Below are positions 15,994-24,152 of a DNA stretch of 64,000 nt, piece by piece (the first letter of the stretch is position 1; each line of letters opens with the position of its first letter). Below the pieces are notes generated by a model. The model was not told the DNA's origin. It saw only the letters and a program-made list of their open reading frames with translations, and made no database searches. Origin of the DNA: Inquilinus limosus DSM 16000. GTDB lineage: Bacteria; Pseudomonadota; Alphaproteobacteria; DSM-16000; Inquilinaceae. The position numbers were made by a program, and so were the translations under genes. The stretch is from positions 68,817 through 132,816 of the forward strand of contig NZ_KE383988.1 in NCBI RefSeq assembly GCF_000423185.1, in the 5' to 3' direction.

Positions 15994-16824
15994 TCAGCTT
16001 CGGCCGAACAGGGCGTTGATCTCCTTGTGCGGAACGGCGTCTTCGGCGTAGCCGAAGCTGCCCCGGTCCTTGATCTCGCGGGCGGCGCGCAGGAAGCCGC
16101 CCAGCGCGGCCCGGGCCAGGGAGCCGCCGACGCTGATGCGCTTCACACCCATCTCGCCCAGCTCCGCGACGGTGAAACGGGCGCCGACCAGGCCCATCAC
16201 CACGTTGACCGGCCGGTCAACGGCACGAACCACAGCCTCGATCTCCTCCCGCGTGCTCAGGCCGGGGGCGTAGAGCACGTCGGCGCCGGCCTCCTGGAAG
16301 GCCTGCAGCCGGCGGATCGTGTCGGCCAGGTCGCGGCGGTCGTGCAGGAAGTTCTCGGCCCGTGCCGTCAGGGTGAAGGGGAAGGGCAGGGAGCGCGCCG
16401 CCGTCACCGCCGCGCGCACCCGCTCCACCGCTTGGTCGAAGCCGTAGATCGGGTCGTCGTCGCGGCCGGTGGCGTCCTCGATCGAGCCGCCGACCAGCCC
16501 GACCGCGGCGGCCTGGCGGATGGTCTCCGCCGCCGCCTCGGGCGCGTCGCCGAAGCCGTTCTCGAGATCGGCGGAGACCGGCAGGTCGACGGCCTCGACG
16601 ATGGCCTGCGCATTGGCCAGGGTCTCCTCCCGGCTCACCTTCTGCGCGCCGTCGCTGCGGCCGAGGGTGAAGGCATGGCCGGCGCTGGTGGTGGCCAGCG
16701 CCTCGAAGCCGAGGCCGGCCAGCAGGCGGGCGGTGCCGGCGTCCCAGGGGTTGGGGATGACGAAGATGCCCGGTCGGGCGTGCAGGCGCTGGAAGGCGAG
16801 GGCCTTCTCGGTCTGGCTCGGCAT
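15994..16824 (-). CDS. Isocitrate lyase/PEP mutase superfamily protein
   Basis: 276 residues with the ICL/PEPM barrel signatures: PGIFVIPNPWDAGTARLL at the N-terminus, ATTSAGHAFTLG, the metal-binding DLENGFGD, GGSIED, and ADVLYAPGL. Members include methylisocitrate lyase, oxaloacetate decarboxylase-like and carboxyphosphonoenolpyruvate mutase enzymes. The specific reaction cannot be assigned. The start at 16824 is chosen because a GGAGGAAC ribosome site precedes it; a longer in-frame start lies 57 bases upstream. Likely operon partner of the TauD gene downstream. Confidence 0.9.
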   Translation of the reverse strand: MPSQTEKALAFQRLHARPGIFVIPNPWDAGTARLLAGLGFEALATTSAGHAFTLGRSDGAQKVSREETLANAQAIVEAVDLPVSADLENGFGDAPEAAAETIRQAAAVGLVGGSIEDATGRDDDPIYGFDQAVERVRAAVTAARSLPFPFTLTARAENFLHDRRDLADTIRRLQAFQEAGADVLYAPGLSTREEIEAVVRAVDRPVNVVMGLVGARFTVAELGEMGVKRISVGGSLARAALGGFLRAAREIKDRGSFGYAEDAVPHKEINALFGRS

Positions 16825-16902
16825 GGGGTTCCTCCCGATTGGCTGGAACCCATTGTTCCTCTTTTGTTCGAACTCGGTCAAGGCTCAGCGCCCGGCGGCC
16901 AG

Positions 16903-17751
16903 CTACTCGACATAGGCGCGCAGCGACCGCGGCTCGCGGCCCAGGACGGCGCGCGCCACCAGGCTGTTGCCCGGCTGGCCGTGGGCGGCGTAGTGGGCGA
17001 AGATCTTCTCCAGCAGCGCCAGCTGCCGCGCGTCATAGGGCGGGCCGGCCAGCGCCACCCATTCGGCGAAGCTGGGCTCGCCCGCGGCGATCGGGCGGCC
17101 CAGCGCCGCGCTCATCAGCGCCGCGATCTTCCGCCGATCCGGCAGCCCGTCGGCGCAGAGCTCGAAGCTGCCATAGGCCAGGCGGTCGCCGGTCAGGGCG
17201 ATGGCGGCAGCCTCGGCCACGTCGCGGTAGTCGACCCGCGCCACCCGCGCCGTCTTCGGGAAGGGCTCGGCGAAGACTCCGGTGGCCAGCACGCCGGGCC
17301 AGGCGGCGCCGATGTTCTGCATCAGGTTGGTCGGCTGCAGGATCGTGTACTGCATCCCGGAGCCGTGCAGCGCCGCCTCGACCGGGATCTTGCTGGCGTG
17401 GTTGGCGAGCGCCGTGTTGGTCGCCTGGATCACCGAGGAGAAGACGAAGCGCCGGACGCCGGCCTGGCGCGCGGCCTCGACCATGCGGACGCCGAACTCG
17501 GCCTCGTCCGGGGCGAAGGCCGGGCCGATGTGGAAGACGCCGTCGACGCCGCGCAGGGCGGCGTCGAGGCTGGCCCGGTCGCGCAGGTCGCCGAAGGCGA
17601 TCTCCGTGGCGCCGGCGGCGCGGGCGACGGCAGCCTTGGCGTCGTCGCGCACCAGGCCGCGGACGGTGACGCCGCGGCGCGCGAGCTCGGGCACCACCAG
17701 GCCGGCGAAGCGGCCGGCGGCGCCGACGACGAGGATGGTGGATGCGGTCAT
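16903..17751 (-). CDS. NmrA-like/NAD(P)-binding oxidoreductase
   Basis: 282 residues. An N-terminal Rossmann motif ILVVGAAGRFAGLVVPEL, then FGDLRDRASLDAALRGVDGV, FVFSSVIQATN and a late substrate part (DVAEAAAIALTGDRL) give an NmrA/HSCARG-type or ycdF-type reductase. Cofactor is NAD(P); the physiological reaction is unknown. ATG 17751 is the first Met of the homologous region; upstream in-frame codons cross the intergenic repeat. It is divergent from the LysR gene at 17995. Confidence 0.85.
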   Translation of the reverse strand: MTASTILVVGAAGRFAGLVVPELARRGVTVRGLVRDDAKAAVARAAGATEIAFGDLRDRASLDAALRGVDGVFHIGPAFAPDEAEFGVRMVEAARQAGVRRFVFSSVIQATNTALANHASKIPVEAALHGSGMQYTILQPTNLMQNIGAAWPGVLATGVFAEPFPKTARVARVDYRDVAEAAAIALTGDRLAYGSFELCADGLPDRRKIAALMSAALGRPIAAGEPSFAEWVALAGPPYDARQLALLEKIFAHYAAHGQPGNSLVARAVLGREPRSLRAYVE

Positions 17752-17867
17752 GTCGATCTCCAGGCAAGGCTGGAGTCGATTTTGGGACGACCGATATTCG
17801 TGAGAATAGGTCAGTTTCGTGATACATTCTCTCGCAACCCGAGAGACCTTCGGGTTCTCAACACCAC

Positions 17868-17949
17868 CATTGCGAGCGCAGCGAAGCAATCCAGGGCCGC
17901 TCGCACCGGCCCTGGATTGCTTCGTCGGCTTCGCCGCCTCGCAATGACG
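17868..17949. repeat. REP-like palindromic repeat (family C)
   Basis: CATTGCGAGCGCAGCGAAGC on the left pairs with the complementary CTTCGCCGCCTCGCAATGAC on the right, and inner AGCAATCCAGG pairs with CCTGGATTGCT. The inverted partner copy is at 41904-41989. It lies in the divergent promoter space of the NmrA-like and LysR genes. Confidence 0.85.
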
Positions 17950-17994
17950 GTGAGGGAAAGCTTTCTGAAAGAGCTTCAATTCGAGAGGGTACCG

Positions 17995-18882
17995 ATGGAC
18001 CGGCTGGACGATCTCGCCGCCTTCGTCGCCGTGGTCGAGGCCGGCGGGCTGAGCGCGGCGGCGCGCGACCTGCGCCGGTCGCTGCAATCGGTCAGCCGAT
18101 CGCTGGCGACGCTGGAGCAGGGGCTGGGCGTCGCGCTGGTGCAGCGGACCACCCGGCGGTCGACGCCGACCGACGCCGGCCTCGCCTTCTACCGGCGGGT
18201 GAAGCCGGCGCTGGCGGAGATCCTGGAGGCGCGGGCCGAGGCCGCGGAGCGGCGGGCGGAGCCGTCCGGCCTGCTCAGGATCAGCGCGTCGGTGCTGTTC
18301 ACGCCCCCGCATCTGGTGCCGGTGGTGGCCGGCTTCATGCGGCGTTATCCGCGGATCGAGGTGGAGCTGAAGCTCTCCGACCGCTTCGTCGACCTGACCG
18401 ACGGCGCCTTCGACCTGGCGGTGCGGATCGGCGAACTGCCGGATTCGGCGCTGAAGGCCCGCCGGCTGGGCGCGCTGCGGCGGGTGGCGTTCGGCGCGCC
18501 CTCCTATTTCGACCGGCACGGCCGGCCGCAGCATCCGGACGACCTGGCCCGCCACCAATGCGTCGTGCGGACGGCCGAGGGCGAGGCCTGGCCGTTCCGG
18601 ATCGGCGGCCGCACCCGCACGGTCCGGGTCAACGGCCGGTTCCGGGCCGACGGCACGGCGGCGACCTATGCCGCGGTGGCGGAAGGGCTCGGCATCGGCT
18701 TCACGCCGCTGTGGCAGATCCGCGACCTGGTCGACCGGGGCGTGCTGGAGCTGATCCTGACCGAATACGAGGTGCCGAAGGTGCCGATCCATGCGGTCTG
18801 GCCGGCGACGCGGCTGCCGCCGGCCAAGACCCGCCTGTTCGTCGACTACCTGGCGGAGACCCTGAAGCTGGACCGGCTCTAG
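17995..18882 (+). CDS. LysR family transcriptional regulator
   Basis: 295 residues. N-terminal winged HTH (about 4-62: LDDLAAFVAVVEAGGLSAAARDL) and a LysR substrate domain (about 90-290). It is closer to the group lacking cysteines and controlling reductases. It lies divergent to the NmrA-like gene, which is the usual target layout. ATG 17995 has a GAGAGGG site upstream. Its stop codon overlaps the stop of the D-aminopeptidase gene, convergent, through the shared CTAG. Confidence 0.93.
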   Translation: MDRLDDLAAFVAVVEAGGLSAAARDLRRSLQSVSRSLATLEQGLGVALVQRTTRRSTPTDAGLAFYRRVKPALAEILEARAEAAERRAEPSGLLRISASVLFTPPHLVPVVAGFMRRYPRIEVELKLSDRFVDLTDGAFDLAVRIGELPDSALKARRLGALRRVAFGAPSYFDRHGRPQHPDDLARHQCVVRTAEGEAWPFRIGGRTRTVRVNGRFRADGTAATYAAVAEGLGIGFTPLWQIRDLVDRGVLELILTEYEVPKVPIHAVWPATRLPPAKTRLFVDYLAETLKLDRL

Positions 18883-20435
18883 CCGACGCGCTCGTAGCGC
18901 AGGCGGCGGGCCAGCCAGCAGCCGAGCTCGACCGCCGCCGCCCGGCCGGCGCCGTCGCGGCGGAAGGCCAGCGTCCAGTCGCCCGGCGGGGTGTGGTCCA
19001 GCGCGCGCGGGCAAGGCAGGGTCCAGACATCCGGCCCGACCGGGTCCAGCAGCTCCATCCGGCCCTGGCCGAGGAAGCCGGAGAAGCCGCCATACAGCAC
19101 GCCGCCGGCGTCGACCACCTCCAGCTCGGCGTCCAGTTCCTCGCAGCGGTAGCGGCCGGCGACGTCGAGGGCCGGCGCGCCGGCGCAGGGCACGAGGCGC
19201 GAGCTCTGGTTCTCCTGCGGCCGGTCCATCCACAGTCCGTCCGCGGCGGGGCGCAGCCGGGTGCGGCCGTTGCCGGCGCCGCCGTCGGGCCGCAGGTCCA
19301 GCCGCTCGGCCGAGTGGCCGTAGCGCAGCCGCACCCGGCCCCCCGCCATGTCGATCCGCGCGACCAGGCCGGTCTCGGGCTCGGTGTAGCTGCCCAGCCA
19401 GTCCGGAGCGGGCAGGCCGGCGGCCGGCTTCGTCCGCTCCTGGCCCAGCACGGCGGCCAGCAGGTCCAGCGCCGCGGCCTGGGCGTCGGAGAGGTGGTTG
19501 AACATGACCACCACAGAGACCCGCTCCGACGGCACGTAGAGCCGATGGCTGCGCCAGCCGCGCAGCGCGCCGCCATGGCCGGTGATCGCGCGGCCGAACT
19601 CGGTCGCCCGGTTCAGGCCGAAGCCGTAGGGGGCCGGGGCGCCGTTCGAGAAGGCGACCGGCGCGGACAGGCGGCTGTACAGGGCCTCGGGATCGTCGCG
19701 GGTGGCGTCGATGTGGCGCTCCCAGGCGATCATGTCGTCCAGGCTGGCGCCGAGCCCGGCATCGCCGGTCCACAACACCCGGTTCTCGGCGGCGCGGAAG
19801 CCGCCGGCCTGGCTGCCCTCATAGCCCTCGGTGCCGTCCGGCATGGCGCGGGTATCGGCGGCGAGGAAGGCGCTGCCCATGCCGACGCGGTCGAAGATGC
19901 GGCTGCGCAGCAGCTCGCCGAAGCCGCGGCCGGTGCGGGCCTCGAGGATATCGGAGAGCAGGCGGAAGTTCTGGTTGACGTAGGAGTAGCGGGTGCCCGG
20001 CGCGAAATGCAGCGTCCGGGTGCCGGCGATCACCCGCGCGGCCTCGCGGTCGCCGAAGGGCGACTCGGCCGGCGCGCCGTGCAGCATCGCGACGGCCCAG
20101 TAGTCGCGCAGGCCGGACTGGTTGTGGCAGAGGTGCAGCGCGCCCGGCGCCTCGCCCTCCAGCCGCGGCAGGCGGGCGCGGACGTCGCCGTCCAGCGCCG
20201 CCGGGTCCGGAAAGGCGTCCAGCATCAGGCCGCAGGTGAACTGCTTGGTGATCGAGCACATCCGGAACAGCGTCTTCGGCGTGAACGGGATGCGCCGTTC
20301 GGCATTGGCCCAGCCCCAGGCGCGGCGGGCGATGACCTCGCCGTCGCGCAGCACGGCGGCGGCGCCGCCCGGCCCGGGAAAGCTGCGGGGAAGGGCGGCG
20401 AGAGCCCGGTCGAGGCGGGAGGAGAGAGTCGTCAT
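18879..20435 (-). CDS. dap: D-aminopeptidase (DAP, serine peptidase S12)
   Basis: 518 residues, the length of the Ochrobactrum D-aminopeptidase (520), which removes N-terminal D-amino acids (D-Ala, D-Ser, D-Thr) from peptides and amides. The beta-lactamase-like catalytic set is intact and lines up with that enzyme: SxxK Ser61-Lys64 (SITK), Tyr152 (YVN), His287 (GHGGALRG). C-terminal beta domains B and C (about 330-518) are present with GFLGQGRMELL and GCWLARRLRYERV. I place the start at 20435; a GTG 12 bases earlier is possible. No signal peptide, so cytoplasmic. Confidence 0.93.
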   Translation of the reverse strand: MTTLSSRLDRALAALPRSFPGPGGAAAVLRDGEVIARRAWGWANAERRIPFTPKTLFRMCSITKQFTCGLMLDAFPDPAALDGDVRARLPRLEGEAPGALHLCHNQSGLRDYWAVAMLHGAPAESPFGDREAARVIAGTRTLHFAPGTRYSYVNQNFRLLSDILEARTGRGFGELLRSRIFDRVGMGSAFLAADTRAMPDGTEGYEGSQAGGFRAAENRVLWTGDAGLGASLDDMIAWERHIDATRDDPEALYSRLSAPVAFSNGAPAPYGFGLNRATEFGRAITGHGGALRGWRSHRLYVPSERVSVVVMFNHLSDAQAAALDLLAAVLGQERTKPAAGLPAPDWLGSYTEPETGLVARIDMAGGRVRLRYGHSAERLDLRPDGGAGNGRTRLRPAADGLWMDRPQENQSSRLVPCAGAPALDVAGRYRCEELDAELEVVDAGGVLYGGFSGFLGQGRMELLDPVGPDVWTLPCPRALDHTPPGDWTLAFRRDGAGRAAAVELGCWLARRLRYERVG

Positions 20436-20571
20436 GATGGCCGCCACCCTGGCGTCCCGCCCCGGCCGTGTAAAGATGGCCGCCGCCGGAATCGCGGATG
20501 ACAGCCGCCCCGCCGCGTTTTATCAGACATAAGACCCTGCCCGAGAAGCCCCCTGGCCAAGAAGACTGCCG

Positions 20572-21714
20572 ATGCCGACCATCACCAACATCCAGGACCT
20601 GAGAGTGCTGGCGGCGCGCCGCATCCCGCGCGCCATCTTCGACTACGCCGACCGCGGCTCCTACGACGAGGCGACGCTGCGGGCGAACCGGGCGGACCTG
20701 GCGGCGATCGGGCTGCGCCAGCGGGTGATGATCGACGTCGACAAGCGGAGCGTCGCGACCAGGATCCTGGGCGAGGACGTGACCATGCCGCTCGCCATCG
20801 CGCCGACCGGCCTGACCGGCCTGTTCCACGGCGACGGCGAGATCCACGGCGCCCGCGCGGCCCAGGCCTTCGGCATCCCCTTCACCCTCAGCACCATGTC
20901 GATCTGCTCGATCGAGGATGTGCGCGGGGCGGTGCAGAAGCCGTTCTGGTTCCAGCTCTACGTCATGCGCGACCGCGGCTTCTCCAAGTCGCTGATCGAG
21001 CGCGCCGTGGCCGCCCAGTGCTCGGCCCTGGTGCTGACGCTCGACCTGCAGATCCAGGGCCAGCGGCACCGCGACCTGAAGAACGGCCTGACCGTGCCGC
21101 CGCGGCTGACGCTGATGAACGCGCTCGACATCGCCACCAAGCCGGCCTGGGCGCTGGGCGTGCTGCTCGGCAAGCGGCGCAGCTTCGGCAACCTCGAAAG
21201 CCAGATAAAGGGGGCGGACAGCCTGACCACCCTGTCGCAATGGATCGCCAGCCAGTTCGACGCTTCGCTGAGCTGGAAGGACGTCGAATGGGTGCGCAGC
21301 ATCTGGCCCGGCAAGCTGATCCTGAAGGGCGTGCTGGACGAGGAGGACGCGAAGATCGCGGCCTCGACCGGGGCCGACGCGGTGGTCGTGTCCAACCATG
21401 GCGGCCGCCAGCTCGACGGCGCGCAATCCTCGATCTCGGCGCTGCCGGGCATCGTCCAGGCGATCGGCGACAAGACCGAGATCCTGTTCGACGGCGGCGT
21501 GCAGTCCGGCCAGGACATCCTGAAGGCGGTGGCGCTCGGCGCCCGCGGCTGCCTGATGGGCAAGGCCTTCCTCTACGGCCTCGCGGCGATGGGCGAGAAG
21601 GGCGTGACCCTGGCGCTCGAGATCATGCGCAAGGAGCTCGACGTCAGCATGGCGCTGACCGGCACCAGCGACATCACCAAGGTCGACCGCAGCAGCCTGG
21701 TGATCCGGGGGTAG
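20572..21714 (+). CDS. FMN-dependent alpha-hydroxy-acid dehydrogenase/oxidase (LldD-like)
   Basis: 380 residues. FMN-binding TIM barrel of the L-lactate dehydrogenase/glycolate oxidase family: FMN motif IAPTGLTGL, catalytic His276 and Arg279 in SNHGGRQLDG, Lys252 (LKGVL), and the phosphate site GARGCLMGKAFLYG. It oxidises an L-alpha-hydroxy acid such as L-lactate, glycolate or mandelate and passes electrons to quinone or O2. The substrate is not read from sequence. It stands alone, with DAP divergent on the left and a LysR convergent on the right. Confidence 0.92.
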   Translation: MPTITNIQDLRVLAARRIPRAIFDYADRGSYDEATLRANRADLAAIGLRQRVMIDVDKRSVATRILGEDVTMPLAIAPTGLTGLFHGDGEIHGARAAQAFGIPFTLSTMSICSIEDVRGAVQKPFWFQLYVMRDRGFSKSLIERAVAAQCSALVLTLDLQIQGQRHRDLKNGLTVPPRLTLMNALDIATKPAWALGVLLGKRRSFGNLESQIKGADSLTTLSQWIASQFDASLSWKDVEWVRSIWPGKLILKGVLDEEDAKIAASTGADAVVVSNHGGRQLDGAQSSISALPGIVQAIGDKTEILFDGGVQSGQDILKAVALGARGCLMGKAFLYGLAAMGEKGVTLALEIMRKELDVSMALTGTSDITKVDRSSLVIRG

Positions 21715-21735
21715 GGGGCGGACCCTAAACGCCGG

Positions 21736-22644
21736 TCAGCGCAGCTTGCCGATGATCTCGACGCAGAAATCGGTGAAGGCCCGGACCTTGGCCGGCGGAT
21801 GCTTCCGCGACGGGTGAAAGGCGAAGAGCGGGAACAGCTCGCCATGCCAATCGGGGAACAGGTCGATCAGCTGGCCCGATTCCAGCAGCGGGCCGACGCC
21901 CCAGCCGATCACCTGCGCGATGCCGGTTCCGGCGACGCATTCCTCCAGCATCGCCTTCGGGTCGGTGAAGGTGAGCGGTCCCCTGGTCTCGACCGGGAGG
22001 ATCCGGTCGCCCCTCACGAACTCCCACTCGAAGGGCTTGCCCGAATGCGGATCGAGGAACTGCAGGCAGCGATGCCGGGCGAGATCCGCCGGATGCTCCG
22101 GCCGGCCATGCCGGGCGATGTATTTCGGTGAGGCCACCGTGAGGATCGGAGCCTCGACCAGCTTGCGCGACACCAGCGTCGAAAACCGCGGCTGACCGAA
22201 GCGGATGGCGAGGTCGATCCCGTCAGAGACGAGATCGCCGAGCTGCTCCCGGGACACGAACTCGATCGACAGCTCCGGATAGCGGTCGCAGAAGGCACCC
22301 AGCTGCCCCGCCAGCACGAGGGGCAGGAAGAACGGATCGATGTCGACCTTCATCCGGCCGCGCACGGCCGAGGCCGCGCCGGAGGCCAGCGCCGCCGCAT
22401 CCTCGATCGCGGCGAGATGCGGCTTGGCCTGCTCGTAGAAGCGGCGGCCCTCGTCCGTCAGCGTGATCGAGCGCGTCGTCCGGTCCAGCAGCCGCACGCC
22501 CAGCCTCGCCTCCAGCCGGCCGATCGCCCGGCTCACCCCCGACGCGGTGATGCCGATCAGCTCGGCGCCCCTGACGAAGCTTCCGCCCTCGACGACGGCC
22601 GCCAGGACGCTGACGCCGGCCAGAACACGCCCATCGAATGCCAT
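21736..22644 (-). CDS. LysR family transcriptional regulator
   Basis: 302 residues. N-terminal HTH with VLAAVVEGGSFVRGAELIGIT (shortened) and a LysR effector domain from about 90. It is divergent to the amidohydrolase-MFS-SDR genes at 22765 and is the likely regulator of them. Start choice: an AGGA site lies about 6 bases before ATG 22644 but touches ATG 22650, so 22644 is preferred. That AGGA is in the stem of a perfect inverted repeat (22650-22670), which could limit translation. Confidence 0.92.
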   Translation of the reverse strand: MAFDGRVLAGVSVLAAVVEGGSFVRGAELIGITASGVSRAIGRLEARLGVRLLDRTTRSITLTDEGRRFYEQAKPHLAAIEDAAALASGAASAVRGRMKVDIDPFFLPLVLAGQLGAFCDRYPELSIEFVSREQLGDLVSDGIDLAIRFGQPRFSTLVSRKLVEAPILTVASPKYIARHGRPEHPADLARHRCLQFLDPHSGKPFEWEFVRGDRILPVETRGPLTFTDPKAMLEECVAGTGIAQVIGWGVGPLLESGQLIDLFPDWHGELFPLFAFHPSRKHPPAKVRAFTDFCVEIIGKLR

Positions 22645-22649
22645 GGTCA

Positions 22650-22670
22650 TTCCTGACTTTCAGTCAGGAA
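22650..22670. promoter_or_regulatory. Perfect 9-base-arm palindrome at the LysR start
   Basis: Arms TTCCTGACT and AGTCAGGAA around a 3-base loop. It overlaps the LysR ribosome-binding site, and it lies in the divergent region about 95 bases from the amidohydrolase gene. It may be an autoregulatory operator, an mRNA hairpin or both. Confidence 0.6.
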
Positions 22671-22764
22671 CAATCTGACATAACCGCACTTAATTCAACA
22701 TCCCTCGCGAGCGATATCAGAGCCGCAGCCGGTCACGGCCTGGATCGCAGCAAGGGATTTCAGC

Positions 22765-24078
22765 ATGAGCACGCAGCACGCACGGCGCACGCTGTTCAAG
22801 GGCGGCACCGTCCTGACGATGGACCGGACCCTCCCGAACCTCGAGGCCGGCGATGTTCTCGTCGAAGGCGACCGGATCGCCGCCGTCGGCGCCGGCCTGG
22901 ATGTCGAGGATGCCGAGGTGGTCGACGCGGCGAACGCCATCGTCCTTCCAGGCCTTATCGACGCCCATCACCACGCCTGGCTCGGCGTGATGCGGCGCAT
23001 GATGCCGGATGTCGACGACCTCTTCGCCTATATCGCGGTGGTCGCCGAAACACTGGGCGCCGCCTACCGGCCGCTGGACATGTATCTGAGCACGAAGCTC
23101 ACCGCCGTGGCGTCGCTCGACGCCGGCATCACCACCATCGTCGACGCCTGCCACAATTCGCGCAGCCCGGAACACACCGACGCGGCGCTGGATGCCCTGG
23201 AATCGGCGGGCATCCGCGCCCTGCACCTGGTCGGCAAGCCGATGGACAAGACGGCGTCGCCGGACCATCTGCCGGGGGACCTCGAACGCCTCGCCGCCAA
23301 CTGGAACGGGGATGGCGGCTTGGTGCGGGTCGGCCTGTTCGGGCAGCTCGATCTGGAGGCCTGGACGGTCGCCCGGCGCCTGGGCATGCGGATCCTGACC
23401 GAGTTCATCGGCGACCTCTTCCGGCTCGGGCCCGAGTTCTCGGAGAAAGGCGTGCTGGGGCCGGACAACATCTTCAATCACTGCACGCGCATCCCGCAGG
23501 AAACCTGGAAGCTGCTCGCAGACGCGGGCGTCGCCGTCACCGTCAACCCGCGCTCGGACGCGCTGTTCGGGTTCGACGACGAAGGCTTCGCCTATCAGCA
23601 GGCGGTCGATCATGGTCTGGCACCGGCTCTCGGCATCGACCTCGACACCGCCTTCGGCAGCGACATGTTCGGCGAGATGCACGCCCTGTTCTCGCAGCAG
23701 CGCTCGGCCATGCGCACCCGCCGGTTCCGCGGCGACGCCGGCGCCGCGGCGCCGATCTCGGTCCAGGCGGTCCTCGAAGCCGCCACCGTCAACGGCGCGC
23801 GGGCGGCGGGGCTTGAACGCTCCATCGGCACGCTGACGCCGGGCAGGCAGGCGGACATCATCATGGTCCGCACCGACGGGATCGGCGTCTTTCCCGCCAG
23901 CCATGCGGTCGGCACCGTGGTCCAGGCGGTCGGGCGCTCCGACGTCGACACCGTCATGGTCGCGGGCCGGTTCCGCAAGCGCGGCGGCACGCTGGTCGAT
24001 GTGGATACGGCCAAGCTGCTGGCCGATGTCGCGGCCTCCCGCGACCACCTGTTCGGCACCACCGGCTACCGGCCCTGA
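22765..24078 (+). CDS. Amidohydrolase family protein (ATZ/TRZ, COG0402-like)
   Basis: 437 residues with the amidohydrolase layout: beta domain strands at both ends (TVLTMDRTLPNLEAGDVLV and AVGRSDVDTVMVAGRF), GLIDAHHHAWLG (first metal-binding histidines) near residues 68-74, a late NHCTR and LGIDLDTAFGSDMF that would carry the metal/catalytic Asp. At the position where family members usually have HxxE on strand five, it has LTEFIGD, so one expected metal histidine seems absent. Possible deaminase or N-C hydrolase with changed chemistry. First of three genes with MFS and SDR. Confidence 0.82.
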   Translation: MSTQHARRTLFKGGTVLTMDRTLPNLEAGDVLVEGDRIAAVGAGLDVEDAEVVDAANAIVLPGLIDAHHHAWLGVMRRMMPDVDDLFAYIAVVAETLGAAYRPLDMYLSTKLTAVASLDAGITTIVDACHNSRSPEHTDAALDALESAGIRALHLVGKPMDKTASPDHLPGDLERLAANWNGDGGLVRVGLFGQLDLEAWTVARRLGMRILTEFIGDLFRLGPEFSEKGVLGPDNIFNHCTRIPQETWKLLADAGVAVTVNPRSDALFGFDDEGFAYQQAVDHGLAPALGIDLDTAFGSDMFGEMHALFSQQRSAMRTRRFRGDAGAAAPISVQAVLEAATVNGARAAGLERSIGTLTPGRQADIIMVRTDGIGVFPASHAVGTVVQAVGRSDVDTVMVAGRFRKRGGTLVDVDTAKLLADVAASRDHLFGTTGYRP

Positions 24079-24152
24079 CTCCGGCGGCATGACCCGGCCG
24101 TCCCCTCGGCGGAGGGCCGGCCTGCCGCGCGTTCGGGCATCTGGAGACTCCC

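Noticed and set aside
16903-19773. 956-codon minus-strand frame that could fuse the NmrA-like gene to an upstream protein
   Set aside because: Only the last 282 codons have homology; the rest is antisense to the LysR gene and crosses a repeat.
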